A stretch of 64,000 nt of DNA from assembly GCA_963821735.1 (NCBI GenBank), contig CAWGFK010000056.1:46668-110667 (forward strand), read 5' to 3'. Source of the DNA: Laspinema sp963821735 (GTDB lineage: Bacteria; Cyanobacteriota; Cyanobacteriia; Cyanobacteriales; Laspinemataceae). Shown piece by piece: positions 25,584 to 36,436 of the stretch. The notes under the pieces were generated by a model, which was not told the DNA's origin, made no database searches, and saw only the letters and a list, made by a program, of their open reading frames with translations. The first letter of the stretch is position 1. The number at the start of each line of letters is the position of its first letter. Both the position numbers and the translations under genes were made by a program.

Positions 25584-26882
25584 ATGACGGTTTCAACAGT
25601 TGCGGCAAAAGGGCGAGAACAACAAGAGAAGCAGATTGCCCGGTTTATTAAAGTGGGTGTGATGGGGTCAGCAGTGGTGCATCTGGCGGCCCTGGTATTT
25701 GTGATGCCTCTAATTAATGTAAAATCTGACGGAACTGAGGACCCGATTGAATTTATCGTGTTGGAAGAGTCTGCGGCGACACCGGAAGAACTGATGCCGG
25801 AATCCGAGGCGATCGCCCAACCCACTCCAGAACCCGTTGAGGAACTGATGCCGGAATCCGAGGCGATCGCCCAACCCACTCCAGAACCCGTTGAGGAACT
25901 GATGCCGGAATCCGAGGCGATCGCCCAACCCACTCCAGAACCCGTTGAGGAACTGATGCCGGAATCCGAGGCGATCGCCCAACCCACTCCAGAACCCACT
26001 GCGGAACTGATGCCGGAATCCCAGGCGATCGCAGAACCCACCCCAGAACCCGAGGCGATCGCCGAACCCACCCCAGAACCCACCCCAGAACCGATTCAGG
26101 AACTGATGCCGGAACCCGAACCTTTGGATAGAGGTCCCGAAACCCCAAGCGCAGAAGTACCCGAAGCAATGGAAACGCCGCGATCGGATTTGCGCGCAGA
26201 ACCGTTACCTCGACAGAGGCCCCCGGAACCTATCACCAATCCGGCCCCCCTGCGGCCCCAGGAGATGTCTCCCTTAACAAATTCTTCTCCGTTGGACCCT
26301 GGACATAATTCCAGAATTACCAATAATAATCGACAGGATTCGACGTTGACGGAACCCGTTAATTCAGGACGACTGCCGGAGGTCCCCGATGTAAAGATTG
26401 TCGAGGAAAGGCGGGGAGAGCCCTCGCCGGTTAGATATGATTCGCCGTTCAATCCAGGGGCGATCGCCTCCGGTGACTCCGATGACCCCTGGGAATCCAA
26501 TCTCGCTCGCCTCTCGGAACCCTGGAACGAGTCTGAGGTTACTCCAGAGGAAAACACGGGTCAATTCCCGGGGGTTGAGGCGGATTCCACCCTAGGCGGG
26601 ACTAGAAGTTTGGGAGAGGAATCCGGACTAGAAGCAATTGCCTGTCGTCGTTGCGATCCGCCTACCTATCCCCAGATTGCCCTAGAGAATGCTTGGGAAG
26701 GGACGGTAATTTTGAGCGTGGATATTGCTCCAGATGGGACAGTGATTTCAGCGGAAATTCAGCAGTCTAGCGGTTATAGTATCCTCGATGATGCGGCTCA
26801 AATGCAAGTAGAAACTTGGAGATTCGACCCTTCAGAACAGGGTGAACAGGGACGGGTGATTCCAGTCCCCTTTGGACGGTAA
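25584..26882 (+). CDS. TonB-family energy transducer with Pro/Glu-rich repeats
   Basis: A 432-residue protein with a short cytoplasmic N-terminus, one membrane segment (about 22-42, VGVMGSAVVHLAALVFVMPL), a long periplasm-spanning Pro/Glu-rich region and a C-terminal TonB domain (YPQIALENAWEGTVILSVDIAPDG..., ILDDAAQMQVETWRF). TonB proteins couple the proton-motive force, through ExbB/ExbD, to outer-membrane receptors. The spacer contains four tandem 18-residue units (EELMPESEAIAQPTPEPV), which may set its reach across the periplasm. No TonB-dependent receptor is adjacent; candidate exbB-exbD genes are at 62.8-63.5 kb. The TonB call rests on the C-terminal pattern and topology. Confidence 0.82.
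   Translation: MTVSTVAAKGREQQEKQIARFIKVGVMGSAVVHLAALVFVMPLINVKSDGTEDPIEFIVLEESAATPEELMPESEAIAQPTPEPVEELMPESEAIAQPTPEPVEELMPESEAIAQPTPEPVEELMPESEAIAQPTPEPTAELMPESQAIAEPTPEPEAIAEPTPEPTPEPIQELMPEPEPLDRGPETPSAEVPEAMETPRSDLRAEPLPRQRPPEPITNPAPLRPQEMSPLTNSSPLDPGHNSRITNNNRQDSTLTEPVNSGRLPEVPDVKIVEERRGEPSPVRYDSPFNPGAIASGDSDDPWESNLARLSEPWNESEVTPEENTGQFPGVEADSTLGGTRSLGEESGLEAIACRRCDPPTYPQIALENAWEGTVILSVDIAPDGTVISAEIQQSSGYSILDDAAQMQVETWRFDPSEQGEQGRVIPVPFGR
25785..26000. repeat. 54-bp tandem repeat with embedded HIP1-type site
   Basis: Four in-frame 54-bp units start at 25785, 25839, 25893 and 25947; the last is slightly diverged, and degenerate units follow to about 26100. Each contains GAGGCGATCGCCCA, so the array places a HIP1 octamer every 54 bp. 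The units are nearly identical, which indicates recent expansion. Confidence 0.88.
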
Positions 26883-26917
26883 GCTGTTATTTTGCCGAAG
26901 ACAGAGGAACAGGAATC

Positions 26918-27016
26918 ATGGAGAGTGGAAATTGGCAGGAGTGGGTGACGGTTTGGGGTTATTTGGGCTTTACCCTGTTGATTATGGGATGCATTTGGGT
27001 GGCGGGGAAACGATAA
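26918..27016 (+). CDS. Small single-pass membrane protein (32 residues), unknown
   Basis: An ATG at 26918, preceded by AGAGGAACAGGAATC, opens a 32-codon frame encoding a polar start (MESGNWQEW), one hydrophobic helix (VTVWGYLGFTLLIMGCIWVA) and a basic end (GKR). This is the layout of a small membrane subunit with its C-terminus in the cytoplasm. It lies 35 nt after the TonB gene and may be co-transcribed with it. I do not recognise a family: it does not match PetL, PetN, PsbT or other photosystem small subunits that I know. Confidence 0.45.
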   Translation: MESGNWQEWVTVWGYLGFTLLIMGCIWVAGKR

Positions 27017-27143
27017 GCGATCGCGGGGATGGGCTCTGCGATTAGCGGGTTTGAGGAAATCGCAAAAGTCGCTACCCAGAGTGGGGTTGACAATGCCAAA
27101 ATTGAAGTCAGAGACTGGCTTACTCACTCAACCCTATTCTGCA

Positions 27144-30100
27144 ATGAAACACCATCACGAAACCCTCGACAGCAGCGAGGGGCGATCGCATCAACTTCTG
27201 GCAGCGCTACCCGTGGGGGTGGCCCTGATTAACCCCGAGGGCAACCTCGCTTATACGAATGATTATTTCCAGCAGTTGCTGGGGGGGAACGGTGGAGGGA
27301 GGGGGAGAATCCAGGGCCGATGATGGCACTCTGGGGAGGTCCTCACCCTTGGCGGCGATCGCTCTTAGGAGAACCCCTGACTATTGAGACCCTGCACCTG
27401 GAGCAGCAGGGTCAGAAAATCGCCCTAGAACTGCGATCGGTCCCAGTTTGGGATGACAATGGAACGATTACCGGCGCACTGATGACGGTGGCGCAGATGG
27501 GCGACTGCCTGGACACTGTGGACGGGGGTCCTGACCCGGACTCCCTTGGGGAGACAGGGATTACAGCACCGGCTCAACTCACTTGCAGCCCAGACTGTAT
27601 AAATTTTTGGGAGCATCCTGATACTTTTATTTATTGTGCTAAAGTTACCCGTAGTTGCCCTTTGCAGTATCACTACTGTTCTCCCAGTGCTGAGGCCATT
27701 TTTGGCTATACATTCACTGAGTTGCTAACTCAACCGAGTTTATGGTGGTCACAGATTAAACCACAAGACAGAACGACAGTCGTTCAACCTGCCCTAGCAC
27801 AACTCAAAGCTGGAGATAAACTCACATTAGAGTATCGATTTCAGCATAAAAATGGCAGTTGGCGCTGGATTTCCCAGACCTTTACGGTGCAACCCGAGGC
27901 GATGACTGATGCCTGGGGGGTGACCGGAATTGCCTTAGATATTACCGAACGCAAACAGGCCGAGAAAGCCCTCCGAGAGAGTAAACAGCGTTATGCGGAA
28001 CTGGCTCAAGCTTCACCCGTGGGCATTTTTCGCACCGATCTCCAGGGCAATTGCCTGTATGGGAACGATCGCAGTTTTGAAATGATTGGCTTATCGGAAC
28101 AAGCGTCAATGGGGCGAGGGTGGATGAACACATTACACCCACAGGACCGCGATCGCACCCTATCAGCTTGGTTGAAGTTTGTCCAGCAGGGGGTTCCCTT
28201 TAATTGTGAGTACCGCTTTTTGCGACCCGATGGGACCGTCGTTTGGGTCGTCGGACAAGCGGGGATTGAAAAAGATGCCGAAGGCAATCCTGTGGGGTAT
28301 GTCGGCACCATTACGGATATCACGGAACGCAAACAAGTTCAAGCGGCCCTGCAAGTGTCCGAGGAACGACTCAAAGCCTTGTTAGAGAACGTCTCCGTGA
28401 TGATTTCCAGTGTCCGGGTTAATCGGGACCACGCCTGGGAGTATGAGTATATCTCCCCCGGGGCTGCTGCCTTGGTGGGATTCACGGCGTCAGAACTGTT
28501 AGCAGAACAGGACCTCTGGCTATCGCGGTTACCGAGGGAGGATTTTGATGCCGTTCTGGTTAATTTAAAACGAGTCTTGGTGGAAAGGGCGATCGAAGTC
28601 GAATATCGGTTTCGGCATAAAAACGGTGAGTTGCGATGGTTATTACAAACCCTAATTTCCCGATGGGATGAAGCGGCAAACTGCTGGATGATTACCGCAG
28701 TCACTCAGGACATTACTGAGCGGAAGCAAGCCGAACAAGTGCTGGCGGATTACAATCGGACCTTGGAAAGGCAAGTGCGCGATCGCACAGCAGAACTGGC
28801 CCAAATCAATCACCGCTTAGAGCAAGAAATTCGCGATCGTCAGGAAATTGAAGCCTCCCTACGCAAGAGCGAACAGACGTTATCTGCCATTTTGGAAAAC
28901 GTTGGGGCCTGCATTTACATCAAAAATTTAAACAGTCAATATATTTATATGAATCGCGTCGGGGTCGAATGGCTGGGCGGAGTCAAATCCGAAGTGATCG
29001 GCTTTGATGATTTTAAGTTATTTTCCCCAGAAATGGCCCAGTTTATGCAAGAAAAAGACCGAGAAGTGATTCAAACTGGCTCAATTATTCAGTCTTTTGA
29101 TATTGGGTTTGTTCAATCTACCAACAAATTGCACCATTATTTAACCAGCAAAGTTCCCCTGAAAAATCCCGATGGCAGCATCTATGCCATCTGTGGAATT
29201 TCTACGGATATTACGGAACTCAAACAAACCGAAAAAGCCCTATGTTTAAGCGAAGAACGGATTCAGGCCCTTTTAAATGCCATTCCCGATTTGATGTTCC
29301 GGCAACGGGTTGATGGCACCTATCTGGATGTCCAGTCTCAAGAGCCGATTTTCAGCCGTCCCCCAAAGAGCTAATTGGCAGAAATTTGCGAGAGTTGCCC
29401 ATACCTGAATCTATCAAAACGAATTTGTTTGAGCGGTTCCAACGGGCGGTACAAACCGGAACCTTGCAAAGCTACGAACATGAATTGGAACAAGAGGATG
29501 GGGTGCATAGCTACGAAGCTCGCATTGTCAAAAGCGGGGTAGACGAAGTGGTTTGTATCGTCCGGGATGTCACGGAACGCAAGCGTGCAGAAGCAGCTTT
29601 ACATGAAAGCGAAGAACGGTATCGGTCCGTGATCGCGGTGATGGCGGAGGGGGTTGTCTTACAGGAAGCCAGTGGGGAAATTCGCACTTGCAATGCCAGC
29701 GCCGAACGGATTCTCGGGTTATCTCAGGAACAAATGATGGGGAAAACTTCCCTAGACCCTGGCTGGCGAGCGATTCGAGAAGATGGGTCTACGTTTCCTG
29801 GACCTGAACATCCGGCAATGGTGACCCTCGCCACCGGGGAACCTTGTGCGAATGCGATCATGGGGGTGCATAAACCGGATGGCAGCTTAACTTGGGTTTC
29901 TATCAACTCCCAACCGTTATTTCACCGGGGCGAAGACCGTCCAGCAGCGGTGGTAGCTTCGTTTTCTGACATTACCGATCGCTTTGAAGTGCAAAAAGCT
30001 CTGCGGGAAAGTGAGGCCCGCTATCGGGCGATTTTAGAGGACCAAACTGAGCTGATTGTGCGATTTCTGCCCGATGGCATGGTTACCTTTGTGAATGAAG

Positions 30101-32286
30101 CGTTTTGCCGATTTTTTGGGGTGACCCGAGACGAGGCGATCGCCCATCACTATGAACCGGCGATCGTCGCCGAGGACCGGGAATCCGTAGCCCAGTTTTT
30201 GGATGAAATCTCACCGCAAAATCCTGTGGTGACCTTTGAAAATCGGGCGATCGCCCGGGGGGAACTGCGCTGGACTCAGTGGGTGACTCGCGGCATCTTT
30301 GATGAATCCGGTCGGATTCTGGAATACCAAGCGGTGGGAAGGGATATCAGCGATCGCAAACAAATCGAAGAGGCGTTAAGCACCAGTCAGCATTTTCTCC
30401 AAAAAGTCGCCGATGCCATTCCCCATATTTTATATTTGCGCGACCTTTCTACCAACACCAGCCTTTATCTCAATCAGCAATCCCTCTGTATGTTAGGCTA
30501 CTCTCCTGCTGAACTGGGGGATGCCAACCCGGAATGGTCTCTCGAACGTTATCATCCCGAGGATCACGCTCTATTCTCCCAGGGAACTGCTCGATTTCTC
30601 TGTCTTCAGGATAGTGATGTCCTGTCTACGGAATACCGATTTCGCCACAAGAATGGCGACTGGCGTTGGTTGAATGCCCGAGAAGTAGTTTTTTCCCGCG
30701 ATCCCCAAGGAATACCCACTCACATTCTAGGTTCCGTTGAGGATATTACCGCCCGTAAATTGGCGGAAACCGAACTCGAAAGGGCCAAAGATGCGGCAGA
30801 AGCAGCTAATCGGGCTAAAAGTGCCTTTCTCGCCAATATGAGTCATGAATTAAGAACTCCCCTGACGGCTATTTTAGGCTTTTCGCAATTGCTCAGTGCT
30901 GCTGCGAATCTTACCCGAGAACAGCAAGAACAGCTCAATATCATTCGCAAAAGTGGAGAACATCTCCTCGATTTGATTGAACGGGTACTGGACCTCTCCA
31001 AAATTGAGGCGGGGACAATGATCCTAACTGAAAATAATTTTGACCTCTACAAATTGTTGGTCGATGTCCAAAATATGTTTTCTTTAAAAGCAAAAGAAAA
31101 AGGGGTAATGCTCACGATTGATTCTGCTTTTAATGTTCCCAAGCATATTAGAACTGATGAAGTTAAGTTGCGTCAGATTTTGATTAATTTATTGGGAAAT
31201 GCGATTAAATTTACTCATCAAGGTCAGATTTTGTTACGAGTCAGTCGAGTGGAAAAAGAGTCTGCAAGGGCTTGGACTTTGGAAGAGGAACAAGCAGAGA
31301 TTTGCTTTGAAGTGTCGGATACAGGAGTCGGCATTGATCCTCGGTACTTTGAGCATCTTTTTAAACCATTTGTGCAAACTGGAATAGGTCTTTATTCCCA
31401 AGAAGGAGCTGGTTTAGGATTAAATATTAGCGCTCAGTTCGTCCGATTAATGGGGGGATATATCTCCGTTCAAAGCTGTGGCAACTCCTATACAGAAGGG
31501 GGAGAATCTTGTGAAATTATGAGAGATTCAACCTCCGAGGGTTGGCCCATTACCACCTTTAAAGTTGAGATTCCTGTCCGAGTGGTAACCGGGGGTAAAC
31601 TTGCAGGAATTAATCCCGCTCCCCTGGTTTACCCTCTCCCGGCGCAACAACCGTCTTACCGAATGATTGTGGTTGATGATCACCATTATAACAACCAACT
31701 GTTGATGGAAATTCTCAAACCTTTTGGGTTTGAATTAAAACGAGCATTTAACGGGGAAGAAGTCCTGGAAATGTGGCCTCAGTTTTTACCCGATTTAATT
31801 TGGATGGATATGCGAATGCCTAAAATAGATGGGTATGAAGCGACCCGCCGGATTAAAGCCTATTGTCGGAATCATCCGGAAATTCCGGTTCCGGCGATTG
31901 TCGCAATTACTGCGAGTGCTTGGCATTTTGATAAATCAGAAATTGTGGCGGCAGGGTGTGATGGGTTGATTCGCAAACCCTTTCGAGAGGTAGAGATTTT
32001 TGAGGCGATCGCCACTCATTTAGGGTTATCTTTAATTGACCCTTATATAACCCCAGAGCCTGAGATTTTACCAGAGGAACCCATCGCACTGCAAGCATCG
32101 GACCTCAATCATATTCCTCGGGAATATCTCAAACATTTATGGGATGGTTTAGTCCAAGGGGATTTAGAACTGATTGCCTCGGCGATCGAACAAGTGGGTT
32201 TACAAGACCCCGCTTTAGCCGATGCTCTCCAATCTTTAGCCAATCAGTATCAATTTGAAAAATTACTGGCACTGATTTCAATGTAG
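27144..32286 (+). pseudogene. Large multi-PAS hybrid histidine kinase (two frame breaks)
   Basis: Read across two one-base shifts, this encodes a cytoplasmic hybrid kinase of about 1714 residues. A short N-terminal PAS (ALPVGVALINPEGNLAYTN) is followed by about eight PAS/PAC modules, recognisable by repeated DITERKQAE-type linkers. A HisKA domain (NMSHELRTPLTA), an ATPase domain (DTGVGIDP, GAGLGLNIS), a receiver (VVDDHH, phospho-Asp in WMDMRMP, RKPF) and an Hpt-like or helical tail complete it. Breaks: one G appears lost from the G7 run at 27281-27287, and one base near 29345. The separate frames are 27320-29374 and 29386-32286; the latter alone holds all the catalytic parts. There are no membrane segments, so its signals would be intracellular (light, redox or ligand, through PAS cofactors). 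The start is uncertain; an ATG at 27093 is an alternative. The next gene is a receiver-GGDEF regulator that could be its partner. Confidence 0.75.
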
Positions 32287-32454
32287 AGTCATATCCCTCG
32301 TTTTGAGTTAGCTATTAATCCTAAAAATGTTTAAGTCTAATCATCATTTTGATTCAGGGGGTTTTATCCGGAATGATATCCCTTGACAACAAGTTCTTAG
32401 CTCAGATTGAGGTAAGAAATCCGTTTGGGAATCAATCCATTGAACCTAAAAAAA

Positions 32455-32583
32455 ATGGAAGGGGATATTCCAGAGTTTATGGGTGGACTTTTTGGGAGAA
32501 AAGCGGTAAAGGACAATGAGGGCTGGCAATACCGGGAGAACAATCCACAGGGGCTGCAGATTGCGCCACGGTTGCTAGATTAG
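32455..32583 (+). CDS. Possible small ORF (42 residues) in a long intergenic region
   Basis: In the gap of nearly 1 kb at 32287-33273, an ATG at 32455 opens 42 codons (MEGDIPEFMGGLFGRKAV...). The product is hydrophilic, has no recognisable family, and the ribosome binding site is unconvincing. The rest of the gap is AT-rich. It holds a dispersed repeat at about 32791-32845 (related to 48810-48865) and no other gene that I can support; a promoter for the GGDEF regulator must lie in it. Confidence 0.25.
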   Translation: MEGDIPEFMGGLFGRKAVKDNEGWQYRENNPQGLQIAPRLLD

Positions 32584-33273
32584 GAAAAAGGGGCGATCGC
32601 CTCCTTCATCCTGCAACCCTGACTATGTTTAATCTTTCCATCCGACTCGCGATGGAGATCATGGGAACTTCGTCGGATTAACGGAAGGCATCTGGAATAG
32701 GAGAATCTCCCCAATATTCCCTCTACCTTAATAAAATATCAGATAAGGATACCGTATTAGTTTACTATAGATAGAACAACAAAGCCTCTGGCCCTAATTT
32801 GTTGCAGATTAGCAGAATTTTGTGAAGAAACCCGATTTGTCTTCCCGTGACTGAAGCGGCATCGTAGAACCTTTGACTAGAGCATCGGAGATTCAAAAAA
32901 AGGATGGAAGAATCAGGAACAAAAAGCTTGATTAATTTTTCAAGCCCAAAAATCTGCTATCATTAAAGTACAAGAACAATCGACCCTTTATTTTTTAATT
33001 GCTCAATGTTCGATTTATTCAATTTAGTCATTGCTCAACCCCACCCAGGCAAAGCCAGAAATGAGCGGGTTTTGAAGCCAATTTAAAGGATAGACAGTCA
33101 AAATCAAATTTTTGGGGCTAACAAATCGTCAAAATTCAGGAGAGTGATCTTTATAGCAATGGAGAAGGGATAATGGTAATCCTTCGTTGAATCTGGGGGT
33201 TACTCATGATTAACATTCTATCTTTTCTCTCAAGCTATGCCTTTATTCTCAAGATACAGGAGTGACTCAATCA

Positions 33274-34788
33274 ATGATGAATCAGCGGTCCGCATCACCC
33301 CCAAAAGCTAATGTTTTAGTCGTTGACGATACCCCCGTTAACCTTTTGCTTTTGAACCAAATCCTCTGCCGTCACAATTATAAAATTAGAGTTGCTCCCA
33401 ATGGAAAAATGGCTTTAAAATCGGTTTTAGCCAATCCCCCCGATTTAATTTTGTTAGATATCAAAATGCCCGACATGGACGGGTACGAAGTGTGTCGTCA
33501 ACTCAAAGCAGACCCGCGAACCGAGGAAATTCCTATTATTTTTATCAGTGCTTTGGATGGGGCAATTGATAAAGTAACGGCCTTTAATTTAGGAGGAGTA
33601 GACTATATTACTAAACCCTTTGAGCCGGTGGAAGTTTTGGCGCGCATTGAACATCAATTGCGCCTGCGGGAATTGATGGTAGAACTCAAGTCCCAAAATG
33701 CTCAGTTACAACTTCTATTAACCACCAGCCAATCCATTAACGAAGCGGTGGATATAGACTCTGCCTTAGCCATTATTTTAGAAAAAGTTTGTCAAACTCT
33801 GGGCTGGGACTTTGGGGAAGCCTGGATGCCGGATGAGTCAGCCACTAAACTGGTATATGGGCAAGCTTGGTATGGGGATGATGCCAAACTTGCAGAATTT
33901 CATGACTACAGCAAAACCCAGGATGTTTTTCAATGCCGAGGATTTGCCGCCCGAATTTGGCAGGAGCAAGATTTAAAATGGATTGCTGATGCCTCTCGGG
34001 AAGAGTCTGAGATGTTTTCTCGTGCCGATCGCGTCGCCACTGCTGGGCTCAAAGGAATGCTGGGCATTCCTATTTTGCTGCGGGATAGTACCACGGGGGA
34101 GAACTCTCAAGTGTTAGCAGTATTGGTGTTTTTTCAAAAAGATGAAATGCAACCGGACCGCCGATCCCTGGAATTGCTCAAAGCTGTTGCCAGTCAGTTA
34201 GGGTCAATGATTCAGCGGAAAAAAACCGAAGCGGCTTTAAAAAAAGCTAACTTAGAATTAGAACGGTTGGCCAATTTGGATAGTTTAACTCAAGTCGCCA
34301 ATCGCCGTCGCTTTGATGAATATCTCGATCGCGAATGGAATCGCGGCCAACGGGAAAAACATCCGCTTTCCTTGATTTTATTCGACCTCGACTATTTTAA
34401 AGCCTATAATGATTACTACGGACATCAAGCGGGCGATCGCTGTTTGCAACAAGTCGCCCAATCCGCAGGCAGTGCGCTCACCCGCAAGACCGATTTACTC
34501 GCTCGGTATGGGGGCGAAGAATTTGTAATCATCTTACCCAATACCCACGGGTCCGGGGCGCTGAGGGTGGCCGAAACCATTCGCGATCGCCTCAAACAGT
34601 TGCAAATCCCTCACTTAGATTCCCTCGTCAGTCCTTGGGTCACCGTCAGTCTGGGAGTCTCCACCACAATTCCCACACCCTTAGAGAAACCCGAATCGTT
34701 AATTGCTGCTGCCGATACCGCCCTCTATGAAGCCAAATCTCAAGGGCGAGATCGGGCCATCCTCAAAGAACTACCCCCAGTCCCTTGA
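33274..34788 (+). CDS. Response regulator with GAF and GGDEF domains (diguanylate cyclase)
   Basis: A 504-residue PleD-like regulator. An N-terminal receiver (VVDDTPVN, phospho-acceptor Asp62 in LLDIKMP, TKPF) is followed by a GAF domain (about 150-320) and a C-terminal GGDEF domain with an intact active site RYGGEEF. An inhibitory I-site R-K-T-D sits five residues upstream, so the enzyme should make c-di-GMP and be product-inhibited. I chose ATG 33274 over the GTG at 33262 because the strong AGGAG at 33258-33262 is then correctly spaced and the GTG would lie inside it. It follows the large hybrid kinase on the same strand after about 1 kb; pairing is plausible but unproven. Confidence 0.9.
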   Translation: MMNQRSASPPKANVLVVDDTPVNLLLLNQILCRHNYKIRVAPNGKMALKSVLANPPDLILLDIKMPDMDGYEVCRQLKADPRTEEIPIIFISALDGAIDKVTAFNLGGVDYITKPFEPVEVLARIEHQLRLRELMVELKSQNAQLQLLLTTSQSINEAVDIDSALAIILEKVCQTLGWDFGEAWMPDESATKLVYGQAWYGDDAKLAEFHDYSKTQDVFQCRGFAARIWQEQDLKWIADASREESEMFSRADRVATAGLKGMLGIPILLRDSTTGENSQVLAVLVFFQKDEMQPDRRSLELLKAVASQLGSMIQRKKTEAALKKANLELERLANLDSLTQVANRRRFDEYLDREWNRGQREKHPLSLILFDLDYFKAYNDYYGHQAGDRCLQQVAQSAGSALTRKTDLLARYGGEEFVIILPNTHGSGALRVAETIRDRLKQLQIPHLDSLVSPWVTVSLGVSTTIPTPLEKPESLIAAADTALYEAKSQGRDRAILKELPPVP

Positions 34789-34943
34789 CCCCTCAATCAG
34801 CCTTCCCCGGGCATTTTTCCAGCCCATTCCTCTAAGTTGGCGCAAATTGCGATAAAGTAGTCCTGGGGTCTCACCCGTTCGCGGGTTAAACCCAGAAAAA
34901 ATCCCGATTAAGGCAGCATCGATTCGTCGTTTTTATACAACAG

Positions 34944-36297
34944 ATGAGTGAGCAACGCGAGACTGATTCCCCCAAACCCGAGTCCAATCCATCCCCCGAA
35001 CCGACGGAAAATCTCACGCCGGACTCACCCGAATCGGCAGAATCAGCCCAAAAATCCTGGACCAGTCGCCTCTCTGGACTCTGGAATCAGGCCACAGACC
35101 GTTTAAAACAACTCTCCCTAGGCGATCGCCTCCCCCAATATTTTCAGGACTGGTTCAGCGTCAGCGATGAACGAGTCGCTGAAATTTTGACCGCAGTTCG
35201 CGCCCAATTGCCCACCACCGAGGCCCTATTAATTGGCAAACCCCAAGCGGGCAAAAGTTCCATCGTCCGGGGACTCACCGGGGTTTCAGCAGATATTATC
35301 GGCCAAGGATTTCGTCCTCACACCCAACATACCGAACGCTACGCCTACCCCTCCAGTGAGTTGCCGTTACTGATTTTTACCGATACTGTCGGACTCGGGG
35401 ATGTCAACCAAGATACGGAGGCGATCGTTCAAGAATTAGTCGGAGATTTGCAACAAGAAACGGGTCGGGCCAAAATCCTGATTCTCACGGTGAAAATCAA
35501 CGATTTTGCCACAGATTCCCTCCGCCAAATTGCCCAACAGTTACGCGCCGCCTCTCCTCACATTCCTTGTTTACTGGCGGTAACCTGTTTGCATGAAGTC
35601 TATCCCCCGAATACCGAAGACTCATCCCCCCTATCCCCCGGACTATCCCTCAGTGAATCGGGCATTTGAGTCGATTAAATCCGGGTTTGCCGAGATTTGC
35701 GATCGCGCCGTCGCCCTAGATTTTACCCTAGAAGAAGATGGTTATACTCCCGTCTTTTATGGCCTAGAAGCCCTCAGCGATGCCCTGGCCGACCTCCTCC
35801 CGGAAGCCGAATCTAGCGCCATTTATCAACTGTTAGACCAAGGCGCAGGGGAGAAAATTGGTACGTTGTATCGCGATGTTGCCCGCCGGTATATTTTAGC
35901 CTTTTCCATCATGGCAGCCACCCTCGCTGCCGTTCCCCTACCTTTTGCCACCATGCCGGTTCTGACTGCACTTACAAGTCTCCCTGGTGGGATTGTTAGG
36001 CCGACTCTACGGACAGACCCTCACGCCCGTCCCAAGCGGGGGGAGTCGTCAGTGCGATCGCCGGTGGATTTGTCGCCCAGGCAGTCGGGCGGGAATTAGT
36101 CAAATTTGTCGCCCATTTTCGGCAGTGCGATCGCCGCCTCCTGGGCCGCCGCCTATACTTGGGCCCTGGGAGAAGGAGCCTGTGTGTATTTCGGGGATTT
36201 AATGGGCGGTAAAAAACCCGACCCGGACAAAATTCAAGCCGCCATGCAAGATGCCTTTGCTTCGGCTAAAGAACGGTTTAAAGGCATTAATCGTTAA
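34944..36297 (+). pseudogene. P-loop GTPase with C-terminal DUF697-like membrane region (four frame breaks)
   Basis: The N-terminal part encodes an Era/TrmE-type GTPase: P-loop GKPQAGKS (98-105), DTVGLGD (G3), and an acidic/proline N-terminal extension. The C-terminal part has helices typical of DUF697 proteins (ILAFSIMAATLAAVPLPFATMPVLTAL, then LVGLLGRLYG and AASWAAAYTWALGEG). Four places need one base removed to keep frame: near 35622, 35972, 36029 and 36114. With these corrected the gene gives exactly 450 codons ending KERFKGINR. Four insertions within 500 nt is unusual for slow decay, so either the local sequence is poor or the gene is under no constraint. In the family these GTPases are membrane-associated and poorly understood. 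It is convergent with the monooxygenase across a shared terminator. Confidence 0.75.
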
Positions 36298-36378
36298 GGT
36301 TTTGGGTGAAGATAGATAGCGAGCAAGATCCTCCCACTATCTGGACCTCTTTAACCCGCACTTTTGGGGCTAGAAACA

Positions 36379-36428
36379 CAAAAACCCCACCCTTTCTTAG
36401 TGGAATGCTCCACCTAGTGGGGTTTTTG
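36379..36428. terminator. Bidirectional intrinsic terminator
   Basis: Perfect 12-nt inverted arms CAAAAACCCCAC and GTGGGGTTTTTG flank a 26-nt loop that can itself form a short TGGA/TCCA hairpin. A T tract is present on both strands, which fits the convergent genes on either side. Confidence 0.85.
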
Positions 36429-36436
36429 TAGACAAT

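Noticed and set aside
25526..26169. Long antisense frames (138-185 codons) opposite the TonB repeats
   Set aside because: They are shadows of the 54-bp in-frame repeat: period-54 repetition keeps all frames open. Composition is repetitive and there is no family match.
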